A stretch of DNA of 64,000 nucleotides from Grimontia kaedaensis (GTDB lineage Bacteria > Pseudomonadota > Gammaproteobacteria > Enterobacterales > Vibrionaceae): assembly GCF_023746615.1 (NCBI RefSeq), contig NZ_CP082275.1:3472001-3536000 (forward strand), written 5' to 3'. A program made the position numbers and the translations under genes. The notes beneath the pieces are model-generated. The model saw only the letters and a list, made by a program, of their open reading frames with translations. It had not been told where the DNA came from and did not search any database. Positions 1 to 9,216 of the stretch are shown here, in pieces (position 1 is the first letter of the stretch; each line of letters opens with the position of its first letter).

Positions 1-20
1 CAGTTTTTTGCTCTTTCGAT

Positions 21-215
21 TTACTTGGACGGCCACATCATATATGCGATTACCGCACCTGCGACGACTAAACATCCACCAATACGACGTAGGGTAGCAT
101 CAGGTAACAGGCTCATTTCGCTGACCATTTGTCGCCATTTTTTCGGTACCAACATCGGCCCCAGCCCTTCAACCACCAGCACTAAACCCATTGCAAGCCA
201 CAACTCATTGCCCAT
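21..215 (-). CDS. yjeT: YjeT, DUF2065 small membrane protein
   Basis: This is a 64-residue protein of the DUF2065/YjeT family, function unknown. It has two hydrophobic segments (about residues 3-24 and 44-60) joined by a short basic stretch with the PKKWR motif, which suggests a hairpin in the inner membrane. It lies downstream of hflC on the same strand, the usual place for this family in gamma-proteobacteria. An intrinsic terminator lies between hflC and this gene, so it is probably read by readthrough or from its own weak promoter. The family assignment is confident; the role is not known. Confidence 0.85.
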   Translation of the reverse strand: MGNELWLAMGLVLVVEGLGPMLVPKKWRQMVSEMSLLPDATLRRIGGCLVVAGAVIAYMMWPSK

Positions 216-242
216 TTTTTACTCTCGTTTGTTCGGATAAAA

Positions 243-275
243 AAAAGACAAGGCATGATGCCTTGTCTTTTCTGT
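243..275 (-). terminator. Intrinsic terminator after hflC
   Basis: A near-perfect inverted repeat (arms 243-256 and 258-271) is flanked by A-runs and T-runs, so on the minus strand a GC-containing stem is followed by a U-tract. It lies just after the hflC stop codon and would end the hfl operon transcript, leaving partial readthrough into yjeT. Confidence 0.75.
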
Positions 276-295
276 TTTGCTGTCAGACAACGTGA

Positions 296-1183
296 TTAGT
301 TTGCCTTCAACGTCGGCTCTTTCATGTACTGGAAGAACTCGCTATTAGGGTCAACAACCATGATGTCGCCCTTGTTGTTGAAGCTCTTCTCGTAAGCTTG
401 CAGAGAGCGCAGGAAGTTATAAAACTCTGGCTCTTTGTTGAAGGTGTTTGCATAGATCCTTGCAACTTCTGCATCCGCCTCACCACGTGTTACACGTGCA
501 GTACGCTCTGCTTCTGCCAAAACGGTAGCCACTTCCAGTTCAGCTTGAGCGCGGATAACTTCCGCCTTCTCACGGCCTTGTGAACGGTGACGACGAGCAA
601 CAGTTTCACGTTCAGCACGCATACGTGCGTAGATTGACTCACTGATTTCATCAGGCAGGTTGATCTTCTTGATACGAAGGTCAATCACTTCAATGCCGAT
701 GTCGTTAGCACTTTCCTGAAGTTCACTCAGTACGTCTGCCATCACCTGCTCACGCTTCTCGGACACGATTTCCTTAATGGTTTTCGAACCGATTTCTGCA
801 CGCAAACCATCTGCCACTTTACGTTGCAAAAGGGCTTCAGCAGTCAGACGGTTACCACCACCTGTTGAAAGGTAGTACTGACCGAAATCTTTGATTTTCC
901 ACTTCACGTAGGAGTCGATGATCACGTCTTTTTTCTCAGACGTTACAAAACGGTCTGATTGGTCATCCATGGTCTGGATACGTGCATCTAACACTTTAAC
1001 GCTATCGAAAACAGGAACTTTAAAATGAAGCCCCGGCGGGTAAATTTTCGCCATGTCATCGTCAGCTTTCAGTACACGACCGAAACGAATCACAATACCG
1101 CGGTCTCCTTCGTCGACGACGAATACTGACATCAAGCCCAAAACGAGCGATATGATGATTAGAGGAATTAACAACTTACGCAT
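296..1183 (-). CDS. hflC: HflC, FtsH protease modulator (SPFH domain)
   Basis: The product is a 295-residue member of the stomatin/prohibitin (SPFH) family. With HflK it forms the large inner-membrane cage around the FtsH protease and modulates degradation of membrane proteins. It has an N-terminal signal anchor (about residues 4-23), then the SPFH domain starting with the VDEGDRGIVIRFGR segment, and a charged Ala/Glu/Arg-rich coiled coil (about 180-250) typical of the family. It starts 2 bases after the hflK stop, so the two genes are translationally coupled, as expected for subunits of one complex. Confidence 0.97.
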   Translation of the reverse strand: MRKLLIPLIIISLVLGLMSVFVVDEGDRGIVIRFGRVLKADDDMAKIYPPGLHFKVPVFDSVKVLDARIQTMDDQSDRFVTSEKKDVIIDSYVKWKIKDFGQYYLSTGGGNRLTAEALLQRKVADGLRAEIGSKTIKEIVSEKREQVMADVLSELQESANDIGIEVIDLRIKKINLPDEISESIYARMRAERETVARRHRSQGREKAEVIRAQAELEVATVLAEAERTARVTRGEADAEVARIYANTFNKEPEFYNFLRSLQAYEKSFNNKGDIMVVDPNSEFFQYMKEPTLKAN

Positions 1184-1185
1184 AA

Positions 1186-2340
1186 TTAATATCTCCCCTG
1201 GCGCGAAGTCGACGAACGGCTGTTGCTTGGCGCTGCAGACTGCGTCGAGCTTTCCAGCTCAATGCCGTAATCTGATGCATTGCTGTTAACCGTGGTCGAA
1301 CGTTGCTGAGGAGTTTGGTTCATCAGCTTATCCAATGGCAGGTAAAGCAGGTTGTTACCGCCTTCCTGAGAGTCAATCAACACTTTACTGGTGTTACCGA
1401 AGACGTTCTCCATGGTCTGGAGGTACAGACGGCTACGCGTGACTTCAGGTGCAGCCTGATATTCAGGCAGCAGCTTCTCGAACTGCGCTACGTCACCCTC
1501 TGCTTCATTAACGGTTTTCTCTTTGTAACCCAGTGCTTCTTTCTTCAGACGCTCTGCACGACCCGTTGCTTTAGGCAGAATATCGTTGCGATAAGCTTCT
1601 GCTTCACGGATGAAACGCTCTTCATCCTCACGTGCTGCAATCGCGTCATCAAATGCGTCTTTTACCTGCTCCGGTGGACGTGCTGTGTCAAAGTTCACAT
1701 CAACCACCAGAAGACCCATGTCGTAACGGTCCACGATACGGTTGATTTCGACTTCAGTGCGTTCACGGATTTCCTGACGACCAGAGGTCAGGATTTGGTC
1801 CATCACAGCATCACCAATCACTGCACGCAGCGCAGAGTCAGTTGCCTGACGCAGGCTGTCATCTGCATTGGTAACTGCAAACAGATATTTCTTCGGATCA
1901 GCAACTCGGTATTGCACGTCCATTTCAACACGCACAACGTTTTCGTCTTTGGTCAACATGTCGCCTGAGCCGCGCAATGAACGAATCGCCTGAACGTTTA
2001 CCGGCGTTACTTCATCGATAAACGTTGGCTTCCAGTTCAGACCTGGCTGCACAATGCGATTATATTCGCCAAAACGTAGTACAACACCACGCTCCGCTTC
2101 ACCGATAGTGTAAAACCCTGAGACACCCCAGATCACTGCACCCACAACGGCAATAACGCCCAAACCAGCAGCACCGCTGCCACCTAAAGACGGCCCCTTG
2201 CCGCCAAACAAGCCACTCAGTTTGCGGCTTAATTTGCCAAACACCTCATCGAGGTCAGGCGGCCCTTGGTCACGACCACCGCGGTTACCCCACGGATCTT
2301 TGTCCTGACCGCCATTATTTCCTGGCTCATTCCACGCCAT
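1186..2340 (-). CDS. hflK: HflK, FtsH protease modulator (SPFH domain)
   Basis: The 384-residue partner of HflC. The first 55 residues are Gly/Asn/Asp-rich and cytoplasmic, and open with MAWNEPG, the conserved HflK start. One transmembrane anchor (about residues 56-78) follows, then the SPFH domain (GEAERGVVLRFG) and a coiled coil with alternating charged residues (about 220-300). The C-terminal tail is rich in Ser/Thr/Asn. HflK and HflC assemble alternately into a membrane cage that encloses FtsH hexamers. The gene is in the order hflX-hflK-hflC on the minus strand, 53 bases after hflX. Confidence 0.97.
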   Translation of the reverse strand: MAWNEPGNNGGQDKDPWGNRGGRDQGPPDLDEVFGKLSRKLSGLFGGKGPSLGGSGAAGLGVIAVVGAVIWGVSGFYTIGEAERGVVLRFGEYNRIVQPGLNWKPTFIDEVTPVNVQAIRSLRGSGDMLTKDENVVRVEMDVQYRVADPKKYLFAVTNADDSLRQATDSALRAVIGDAVMDQILTSGRQEIRERTEVEINRIVDRYDMGLLVVDVNFDTARPPEQVKDAFDDAIAAREDEERFIREAEAYRNDILPKATGRAERLKKEALGYKEKTVNEAEGDVAQFEKLLPEYQAAPEVTRSRLYLQTMENVFGNTSKVLIDSQEGGNNLLYLPLDKLMNQTPQQRSTTVNSNASDYGIELESSTQSAAPSNSRSSTSRQGRY

Positions 2341-2393
2341 TAGAGCACTCCATCAGTATGATATGACGATAGTTTTTATACTGTAACAGGCTG

Positions 2394-3683
2394 TCAGTGG
2401 ACGATAAAGTCGCCTAACTCACTGCCTTCCCTTTTTTTCAACCTCAACCAGTCTGTTTGAGGTAACCGCACGTCGACTAGCAAATGTCCGTCCTGCTCGT
2501 ATTCTTCATGCGTAATACAGCGCAACTGACAGAATTTACTGTGCATTCTGCCGATTGCCGCAGGTGGAATACGTAAGCGATAGCTTACCATAGTCCCAGC
2601 CAGCCTCTCGGTCAGTGCCTCAAAAAGAAGATCTATGCCCTGATCTGCCAGTGCAGATACATAGACAACACGGGGTAAACCTTCTTCATCACGCTCAATT
2701 CGTGGCGAGGCCTCTTCCATGTTGTCGATTTTGTTCATCACCAACAATGTTGGGATCTCATGTGCATCGATTTCTTCAAGTACCACATCAACCGCTTCGA
2801 TGTTCTCGCGGAAGCGATCATCACTGGCGTCGATAACATGCAGCAGCAGAGCTGCTTCCTGCGTTTCCTGCAAAGTGGCTTTAAACGCAGCTACCAGATC
2901 ATGGGGTAGATGACGGATAAACCCAACAGTATCGGCAAGAATCACATCACCAACATCTTCCACCTCGATTTTGCGCAATGTCGGATCCAGCGTTGCAAAA
3001 AGCTGATCCGCCGCGTAAACCCCCGCTTCAGTGATGCGGTTAAAGAGAGTGGATTTGCCGGCGTTGGTGTATCCGACCAGCGAAACGGTTGGTACTTCAG
3101 CACGGCTCCGGGCACGTCGTCCCTGTTCGCGCTGCTTAGACACTTTCTCAAGTCTACGCAGAATCGCCTTAACACGATCACGCAGCAATCGGCGGTCCGT
3201 CTCAAGCTGGGTTTCACCCGGGCCACGCAGACCAATCCCCCCTTTCTGACGCTCCAAGTGCGTCCAACCTCTTACGAGACGGGTAGAAAGATGGCGAAGC
3301 TGCGCCAGCTCTACCTGCAACTTACCTTCGTGAGTGCGGGCTCGCTGTGCAAAGATGTCCAAGATCAAACCGGTGCGATCAAGCACACGACATTTGACCA
3401 GACGCTCGAGGTTTCGCTCCTGCGCTGGAGAGAGCGCATGGTTGAAGATAACAATGTCAGCCCCAGTCATCCGGACAGCGTCTGCAATCTCTAGGGCTTT
3501 ACCTTCACCTACGAAGTATTTGGAATGCGGGGACTGGCGACTACCCGTAATGGTTTGTAGCCTGCTAACCCCCGCTGACGATACCAGCATTTCAAATTCG
3601 CTGAGATCTTCCCATTCGCCTTCCTGGGTGAAGTTGATATGAACTAAAACAGCCTGTTCACCGGCTTCATAACGGTCAAACAA
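2394..3683 (-). CDS. hflX: HflX, ribosome-associated GTPase
   Basis: A 429-residue GTPase of the HflX family, which splits stalled or hibernating 70S ribosomes, particularly after heat shock. An N-terminal HflX domain contains the Gly-rich GPGETQLE linker (about residue 155). The G domain starts near residue 200 with the P-loop GYTNAGKST, then G3 DTVGFIRHLP and G4 NKID. A short C-terminal domain follows. It lies between hfq and hflK, 26 bases after the hfq stop, in the standard operon. The length is normal for the family. Confidence 0.97.
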   Translation of the reverse strand: MFDRYEAGEQAVLVHINFTQEGEWEDLSEFEMLVSSAGVSRLQTITGSRQSPHSKYFVGEGKALEIADAVRMTGADIVIFNHALSPAQERNLERLVKCRVLDRTGLILDIFAQRARTHEGKLQVELAQLRHLSTRLVRGWTHLERQKGGIGLRGPGETQLETDRRLLRDRVKAILRRLEKVSKQREQGRRARSRAEVPTVSLVGYTNAGKSTLFNRITEAGVYAADQLFATLDPTLRKIEVEDVGDVILADTVGFIRHLPHDLVAAFKATLQETQEAALLLHVIDASDDRFRENIEAVDVVLEEIDAHEIPTLLVMNKIDNMEEASPRIERDEEGLPRVVYVSALADQGIDLLFEALTERLAGTMVSYRLRIPPAAIGRMHSKFCQLRCITHEEYEQDGHLLVDVRLPQTDWLRLKKREGSELGDFIVH

Positions 3684-3709
3684 GCGATCAACTCCTTACC
3701 AAAGGATTA

Positions 3710-3979
3710 TTACTCCTCAGTCTTCTCTTGCGGACGTTCGTTTGGTGAACGCTCAGAGTTGTTGTGATGGTGGTTCACTGGGCGAGCTGGGACCACGGTA
3801 GAAATCGCGTGCTTGTAAACCATTTGGTTTACAGTGTTTTTCAGCAGGATCACGAACTGGTCAAAAGATTCGATCTGGCCCTGAAGCTTGATACCGTTTA
3901 CCAAGTAGATAGAAACAGGTACACGTTCACGACGCAGTGCGTTCAGAAATGGGTCTTGTAGAGATTGCCCCTTAGCCAT
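3710..3979 (-). CDS. hfq: Hfq, RNA chaperone
   Basis: An 89-residue Sm-like protein that forms a hexamer and pairs small RNAs with their mRNAs. The Sm1 and Sm2 motifs are intact: the QDPFLNALRRERVPVSIYLVNG start, the FDQFVILLKN segment and the distal-face YKHAIST box (YKHAISTVVP). The C-terminal tail is short, hydrophilic and rich in His, Asn and Glu, as in vibrios, and shorter than in E. coli. It lies between miaA and hflX. The 95-base gap upstream suggests it may also have its own promoter. Confidence 0.98.
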   Translation of the reverse strand: MAKGQSLQDPFLNALRRERVPVSIYLVNGIKLQGQIESFDQFVILLKNTVNQMVYKHAISTVVPARPVNHHHNNSERSPNERPQEKTEE

Positions 3980-4074
3980 TTTTAATTTTCCTTATTGGTT
4001 TGTAGTTGTATTAGCAACAATAAAATCAACAACGCCGCTTACAACAACCCAAAGTATACCTGTCTCTTCCCGGA

Positions 4075-5001
4075 TCAGGTCAGACACTTTGTGACTGTTT
4101 GTAACGATAGCCCGGCATCGTCGCTATCAAGCCATGTCAAATCATCCCAGCTACGAAGCCAAGTGATCTGACGTTTGGCTAACTGACGGGTTGCGCACAC
4201 ACCGCGATAAACTGCATCGTCAAGCGAACAGCTACCCGCCAAATAATCCCACATCTGTCGGTACCCAACACAACGGATCGAAGGCATATCAGGATTCAGA
4301 TCGCCACGATCATAAAGTTTGCGTACTTCCGCTTCGAAACCAGCTTCCATCATTTTCTGGAAACGCAGTTCGATACGTCGATGCAGTTCTCCCCTTTCCT
4401 TAGGGGCTATAGCAAATTGATGAACCTCATATGGCAATGGTTCACCTTTGGTTTCGGTCAACTCAGTGAGAGTTTTACCCGAAATACGAAAAACTTCCAG
4501 CGCTCTAGACAATCGTTGAGGATCATTCGGGTGGATCCTCGCACCTGCGACAGGGTCTACTTTGCACAACTCGTCATGCACTGCCTGCCAGCCGCGCTCC
4601 TTCGCTTCCTGTTCAATTTTAGCGCGGATCGTTGGATCCGCCGATGGCAAAGGAGACAAACCTTCCAATAATGCTTTGAAATAAAGCATGGTACCACCAA
4701 CCAAAAGGGGAATTCTCCCTTTTGCGACAATATCTTCCATTTCGCGCAAGGCGTCTGCACGGAAGTCCGCAGCCGAATAGGCTTTTGATGGATCGAGGAT
4801 GTCGATCAATCGATGCGGAGCCAATGCCAACTCTTCTGCAGTTGGCTTGGCCGTGCCAATATCCATTTCCTTGTAGATCAGAGCGCTATCAACACTAATG
4901 ATTTCAACAGGAAACTGTTTTCTTAGGCCAATTGCCAGATCAGTTTTACCTGATGCAGTCGGCCCCATTAAAAAAATTGCCTTCGGCAATGGCTTAGTCA
5001 T
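4075..5001 (-). CDS. miaA: MiaA, tRNA dimethylallyltransferase
   Basis: A 308-residue enzyme that transfers the dimethylallyl group of DMAPP to A37 of tRNAs reading codons that start with U, the first step of ms2i6A formation. The P-loop GPTASGKT is at about residues 12-19, followed by the conserved VDSALIYKEMDIGTAKP block and the GGTMLYFKALL segment. The length is normal. It overlaps the end of mutL by 8 bases and precedes hfq, so it belongs to the mutL-miaA-hfq operon and is coupled to mutL translation. Confidence 0.97.
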   Translation of the reverse strand: MTKPLPKAIFLMGPTASGKTDLAIGLRKQFPVEIISVDSALIYKEMDIGTAKPTAEELALAPHRLIDILDPSKAYSAADFRADALREMEDIVAKGRIPLLVGGTMLYFKALLEGLSPLPSADPTIRAKIEQEAKERGWQAVHDELCKVDPVAGARIHPNDPQRLSRALEVFRISGKTLTELTETKGEPLPYEVHQFAIAPKERGELHRRIELRFQKMMEAGFEAEVRKLYDRGDLNPDMPSIRCVGYRQMWDYLAGSCSLDDAVYRGVCATRQLAKRQITWLRSWDDLTWLDSDDAGLSLQTVTKCLT

Positions 5002-6994
5002 GTTTAAAAGCTTCTATTGCCGTTGTCACGTCAACCGGACGCAACAACGTTGAATAATGCACTACCAGCCTGTCCTGCCAGCAGTTTTCTAAATCAGAGA
5101 TCAGTGTAACGGCTTGCGACAAACCGTATACGTCTGTTTTTTGCGTCGCCTGACCTGCGAGCCACTTTGCCAGTGATTCAGCAGTCACTGTATCGGATTC
5201 ACTGGCAATAAATGCCATTAACGCGGGAACGAACTGCTGCAAATTATGATTACGCATCGGCTGGCAAACGGCCATCACCATCAACTGGGTTGACGACTTT
5301 TGGCGAAGAAGCATACCAAATTGCTGAAGCAGACTTTCATGTTTCGCAAGTAATGCCAACTCTTCACCCGATGCAGGTAGCGCCTGAGGAATCAAAAGCG
5401 GTTGCGCTTTCATGCCTTCGCCCTCTGCCGCAGCCTGGAATTGTCCGAGCATGGCGAGGTAAGAAGCGGCATCCAAATCCAGCAGGGCAATACCTTCGGC
5501 GCGTTGAAGCAATAAGTACTTGGACGACACCACGGCCAACGCCTTACCCAAGCCACTTCCTGCATGCCCAACGGAAACCGGTGTTTGTGTCATCGTTTGT
5601 GGGGTAAACACCGGAGCGGCCTCGGCCACTTGCGAATCCGCCGCAGGTACCACAGGGGTTGTCATAAGCGCTTGATACACTTCTTGCTCACGCTTCGACG
5701 GCGCAGTTTCTCCATATTGCTCACGGCGCGAACCACGGCCAGAAGAAGCTCCCGAAGACGACTGACTAAAACCTGAAGCACGTTGACTCTGCCCTGAAGA
5801 CTGAGGCCGCCACTCTGCATATTCTGCCTGACCAGGGTAGTTGGAATAAGCAGAGCCCGAGCTTTGGCTTTCCACTGATTTGCCTGTTTCACCTACTGGG
5901 ATATCAGGCATAGCTTCAGGCTGGGTAGCACTTTGCCCACTGCTGAGATCACTCACTGGCGACTGTTCAAACTCAAGCGCGGGAGCTTGCTCTGCCGCAA
6001 CTTGAATTAAAGCATCTGCTACGGCCTGATAGATAAAGTCATGTACCAGACGGGCCTGATGGAAACGCACTTCATGCTTGGCAGGGTGAACATTCACATC
6101 CACTTGATGCGGATCGATATCGATATATAGAACGTATGCGGCGAATTGTTCGGGACGCAATGATGCTTCATAGCCCTGTCGAATCGCATGATTGATGAGT
6201 TTGTCTTTCATCATCCGCTGGTTCACAAAACAGTGTTGAATATCGTTCTGCGCCCGTGCACCTTCCGGCGTACAAATCCAGCCCTGAAGGGTTAAACCTT
6301 GATGTTCCAAGCTCACTTCCACGGCGCTTTTTACAAACTGAGAACCGCAAATAGCTGCCAGTCGTTTTTCACGCTGGGCGTCATTCGATGCCGCTCGATA
6401 CTGGCGTACGATAGTGCCGTTGTGACGAAGCGTGATAGCCACATCAAAACGGCTCAGCGCAATGCGTTTCAGCAGCTCATCAATATGGCCGAATTCGGTT
6501 TTGTCAGTACGGAGAAACTTGCGACGGGCTGGTGTATTGAAGAATAAATCCACCACTTCAACCGTTGTCCCTACGGGATGAGCAGCAGGTTTAACCTGCA
6601 CTGCCATATCCCGCCCTTCTGCATAGGCAGACCAAGCTTCCGATTGGGTAATGGTTCTCGACGTCAGCGTGAGGCGGGATACCGAGCTGATACTCGCAAG
6701 CGCCTCGCCACGAAACCCAAGACTGATGATAGCTTCAAGGTCATCAAGGCAGGAAATTTTGGAGGTGGCGTGACGGCTGAGTGCCAATTCGAGTTCTTCT
6801 TTGGCAATGCCTGACCCATTATCACGAATACGGATAAGCTTGCTGCCGCCTTTTTCGATATCGACATCAATGCGGGTCGCCCCCGAGTCAATGCTATTTT
6901 CGACAAGCTCTTTAACGACAGAAGCAGGCCTTTCAACCACTTCGCCTGCTGCAATCTGGTTCGCCAGACGCGCAGGTAAGATTTGAATTGCCAT
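4994..6994 (-). CDS. mutL: MutL, DNA mismatch repair protein
   Basis: A 666-residue GHKL-type ATPase that links MutS mismatch recognition to MutH and UvrD. The N-terminal ATPase domain shows the AAGEVVERPASVVKELVENS block (motif I, residues about 16-35), the DNGSGI motif and the GFRGEALASI motif. The middle is a long linker rich in Ser, Gln and Gly (about residues 345-470), and a C-terminal dimerisation domain ends the protein. I do not see the DQHAxxExxxxE endonuclease motif, which fits an organism with MutH/Dam-directed repair. It starts 2 bases after amiB ends. Confidence 0.97.
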   Translation of the reverse strand: MAIQILPARLANQIAAGEVVERPASVVKELVENSIDSGATRIDVDIEKGGSKLIRIRDNGSGIAKEELELALSRHATSKISCLDDLEAIISLGFRGEALASISSVSRLTLTSRTITQSEAWSAYAEGRDMAVQVKPAAHPVGTTVEVVDLFFNTPARRKFLRTDKTEFGHIDELLKRIALSRFDVAITLRHNGTIVRQYRAASNDAQREKRLAAICGSQFVKSAVEVSLEHQGLTLQGWICTPEGARAQNDIQHCFVNQRMMKDKLINHAIRQGYEASLRPEQFAAYVLYIDIDPHQVDVNVHPAKHEVRFHQARLVHDFIYQAVADALIQVAAEQAPALEFEQSPVSDLSSGQSATQPEAMPDIPVGETGKSVESQSSGSAYSNYPGQAEYAEWRPQSSGQSQRASGFSQSSSGASSGRGSRREQYGETAPSKREQEVYQALMTTPVVPAADSQVAEAAPVFTPQTMTQTPVSVGHAGSGLGKALAVVSSKYLLLQRAEGIALLDLDAASYLAMLGQFQAAAEGEGMKAQPLLIPQALPASGEELALLAKHESLLQQFGMLLRQKSSTQLMVMAVCQPMRNHNLQQFVPALMAFIASESDTVTAESLAKWLAGQATQKTDVYGLSQAVTLISDLENCWQDRLVVHYSTLLRPVDVTTAIEAFKHD

Positions 6995-6996
6995 GC

Positions 6997-8709
6997 TTAG
7001 CTCCCGGGGATAATCAAGGTCTGGCCAACAGCCAACTCGTCAGAACGCAATTTGTTGGCGCGACGGATACTGTCTACCGTCACCCCATAATTGCTGGCAA
7101 TTTTACCCAGATACTCTCCACGTTTCACTTTGTGCTGCTTATCCTTGGGCTTTACGCCCACAATTTTCAATTTCTGCCCGATAGCCAATTCATCAGACCG
7201 AAGCTTGTTGGCACTGCGAATGCTGGCAACACTCACATCATATTCCTGCGCGATTTTACCGAGAAACTCACCACGCTTAACGGTGTGAGTCATGGTTTTA
7301 CCTGATGAGGTCACAGGCTTAGAGCTGCTTCCAGAGGGCTTGGTCGCTGATGCGAGCGCACCAACATTAACATCAGGAACAGTCAATACCTGACCTACTC
7401 TCAGAGTGTTGGACTTCAGGCCATTTGCCGCTTTTATCGCGGACACCGAGCTGCCGTATTTACTCGCAATCACTGACAAAGACTGGCCAGACGTCACTTT
7501 GTGTTTGACGCCATTCTTACGCGCAGCCATCAAGGTGCCATCTGGTGGGAATTCCTCGAAATAGGTCAGCACCCCCTTATAAACGGCATTGGCAATTTTC
7601 TTTTGGTGGCTGGCGGTATGCAGTAGTTTTTCTTCCTGCGGATTGGTGATAAAGCCTGCTTCAACCAAAAGTGATGGGATATCAGGTGATTTCAGTACTG
7701 CAAGACTCGCATGCTCAGGGCTGGATTTGTGAAGCTTAGTCACCTTACCCATTTCCTTCAGTACGCGAGTCGCAACGTCATAACCTTCTTTTTGTGAGTT
7801 ACTGAACTGCAAATCCAAAACCGCACGGCTCAGGTACTCGTCTTCATTGTCGTTCAGTAGTGCGCCACCACCCAATAAATTGGACTGCTCTTCGTGTTTT
7901 TCTATCCAACGACCGATTTCACTGTTAGCACGGCGGCGGGATAACACCCAGACAGACGCACCGCGAGGCTGCGGTTTGTGGAATCCATCAGCGTGAATTG
8001 AAACTAACAGATGCGCCCCTTTACGGCGGGCGATATCCGAGCGCTTGTTGAGATCAACGAAATAGTCACCATTACGTGTCAGTACCGCCTTCATGCCAGG
8101 TACAGCGTTGATCTTGGCAGCAACCTGTCGGGAAATGGCCAGAGTCACATGCTTTTCATATTTACGCCGTGGCCCCACCGCACCCGGATCGTTGCCGCCA
8201 TGACCTGGGTCGATAGCGATAATAATGTCGTCGGTACCAAATGGCAGTGCGGTCTGAGTTTCTGTCGCAGTAGCAGGCTTGGTTGGTTTACTCGGCTTAG
8301 CGGCAACTTTTTTATTGCCATGAGGAATATCAATGACCAGTCGGTGACCATATTCGCCACCCGGTGCCAGCGGAAACAGGCGCGGCACGCTTTTGTCTTT
8401 GAGTTCAAAAACCAGACGGTAGGTACCCTTGCTTGGCGGGTTACTCTTACGGATTTTGGAGAGAATCTTACTGTCACTGACGTTTTTCGGCAGCGTCATT
8501 CCCAAAGTGGTGTCTTTTAGATCCACGACCAGACGATCTGGCTTGGTTAGGGTGAAATAACTATATGAAGGCTCACCCGCCAAATCCATCACTACGCGCG
8601 TTTCATCCGGTGCAGGCCAGACCCGCACATTTTCCAGTGAATTTGCCAGTGCAGAAGAAAACGCTCCCAGCCAACAGATCAAACCCAGTAACACGCCCCG
8701 CCAAAGCAT
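6997..8709 (-). CDS. amiB: AmiB, N-acetylmuramoyl-L-alanine amidase with three LysM domains
   Basis: A periplasmic zinc amidase that cuts septal peptidoglycan so that daughter cells separate. I start it at the ATG at 8709 because the signal peptide begins there (LWRGVLLGLICWLGAF, cleaved near ALA-N); an upstream in-frame start would overlap tsaE. After the signal come an AMIN domain (about residues 25-125), the Amidase_3 domain (about 160-395, with the IAIDPGHGGNDPGA and EAGFITN zinc motifs) and three LysM repeats at the C-terminus (about 420-570). The E. coli protein carries a single LysM, so this version has extra cell-wall binding modules. Confidence 0.95.
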   Translation of the reverse strand: MLWRGVLLGLICWLGAFSSALANSLENVRVWPAPDETRVVMDLAGEPSYSYFTLTKPDRLVVDLKDTTLGMTLPKNVSDSKILSKIRKSNPPSKGTYRLVFELKDKSVPRLFPLAPGGEYGHRLVIDIPHGNKKVAAKPSKPTKPATATETQTALPFGTDDIIIAIDPGHGGNDPGAVGPRRKYEKHVTLAISRQVAAKINAVPGMKAVLTRNGDYFVDLNKRSDIARRKGAHLLVSIHADGFHKPQPRGASVWVLSRRRANSEIGRWIEKHEEQSNLLGGGALLNDNEDEYLSRAVLDLQFSNSQKEGYDVATRVLKEMGKVTKLHKSSPEHASLAVLKSPDIPSLLVEAGFITNPQEEKLLHTASHQKKIANAVYKGVLTYFEEFPPDGTLMAARKNGVKHKVTSGQSLSVIASKYGSSVSAIKAANGLKSNTLRVGQVLTVPDVNVGALASATKPSGSSSKPVTSSGKTMTHTVKRGEFLGKIAQEYDVSVASIRSANKLRSDELAIGQKLKIVGVKPKDKQHKVKRGEYLGKIASNYGVTVDSIRRANKLRSDELAVGQTLIIPGS

Positions 8710-8713
8710 ATCG

Positions 8714-9181
8714 TTATTTCCACTCCAGTTTTGCCAGCAGCGCTTCACCAACGGGCGTGTTGGCTGTTACCTGCACTGAACGTTGTTCGTCTTTGTATTT
8801 CAGTGTGATATCAAGATCCGGTTGCGGCAACAAACCCTCACCTTTTTCTGGCCATTCCACCAAGCAAAGTGCATCAGGTGTGAAGTAATCCCTGATCCCC
8901 ATAAATTCCAGTTCTTCCGGATCAGCGAGTCGATAAAGATCGAAATGATAAACTTGCCAGCTATGCAGTTGGTAAGGTTCAACCAAGGTATAAGTCGGGC
9001 TTTTCACATTGCCAGAATGGCCTAAAGACTGGATAAAACCGCGGGAAAAAGTGGTTTTCCCCGCACCCAGATCACCGTGAAGATAAATTGTTGTTTGCTG
9101 CGCACACGATGCTGCCACAGCCGCACCAAAGGCAACTGTTGCCTGCTCATCGGCAAGCTCAGTCATAAAAGTCTGTGTCAT
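8714..9181 (-). CDS. tsaE: TsaE, tRNA t6A synthesis ATPase
   Basis: A 155-residue P-loop ATPase that works with TsaB, TsaC and TsaD to make threonylcarbamoyl-adenosine at A37 of tRNAs reading ANN codons. The P-loop GDLGAGKTTFSRGF is near residue 38, followed by the family signature SPTYTLVEPY and HFDLYRL, and the EWPEKG segment. I prefer the ATG at 9181; a GTG at 9190 would add three residues and cannot be excluded. It is in an operon between nnr and amiB, with amiB starting four bases after its stop. Confidence 0.94.
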   Translation of the reverse strand: MTQTFMTELADEQATVAFGAAVAASCAQQTTIYLHGDLGAGKTTFSRGFIQSLGHSGNVKSPTYTLVEPYQLHSWQVYHFDLYRLADPEELEFMGIRDYFTPDALCLVEWPEKGEGLLPQPDLDITLKYKDEQRSVQVTANTPVGEALLAKLEWK

Positions 9182-9216
9182 GTTTCTCACTGCTTTTTCA
9201 ACGGTAATGGCTCTGT

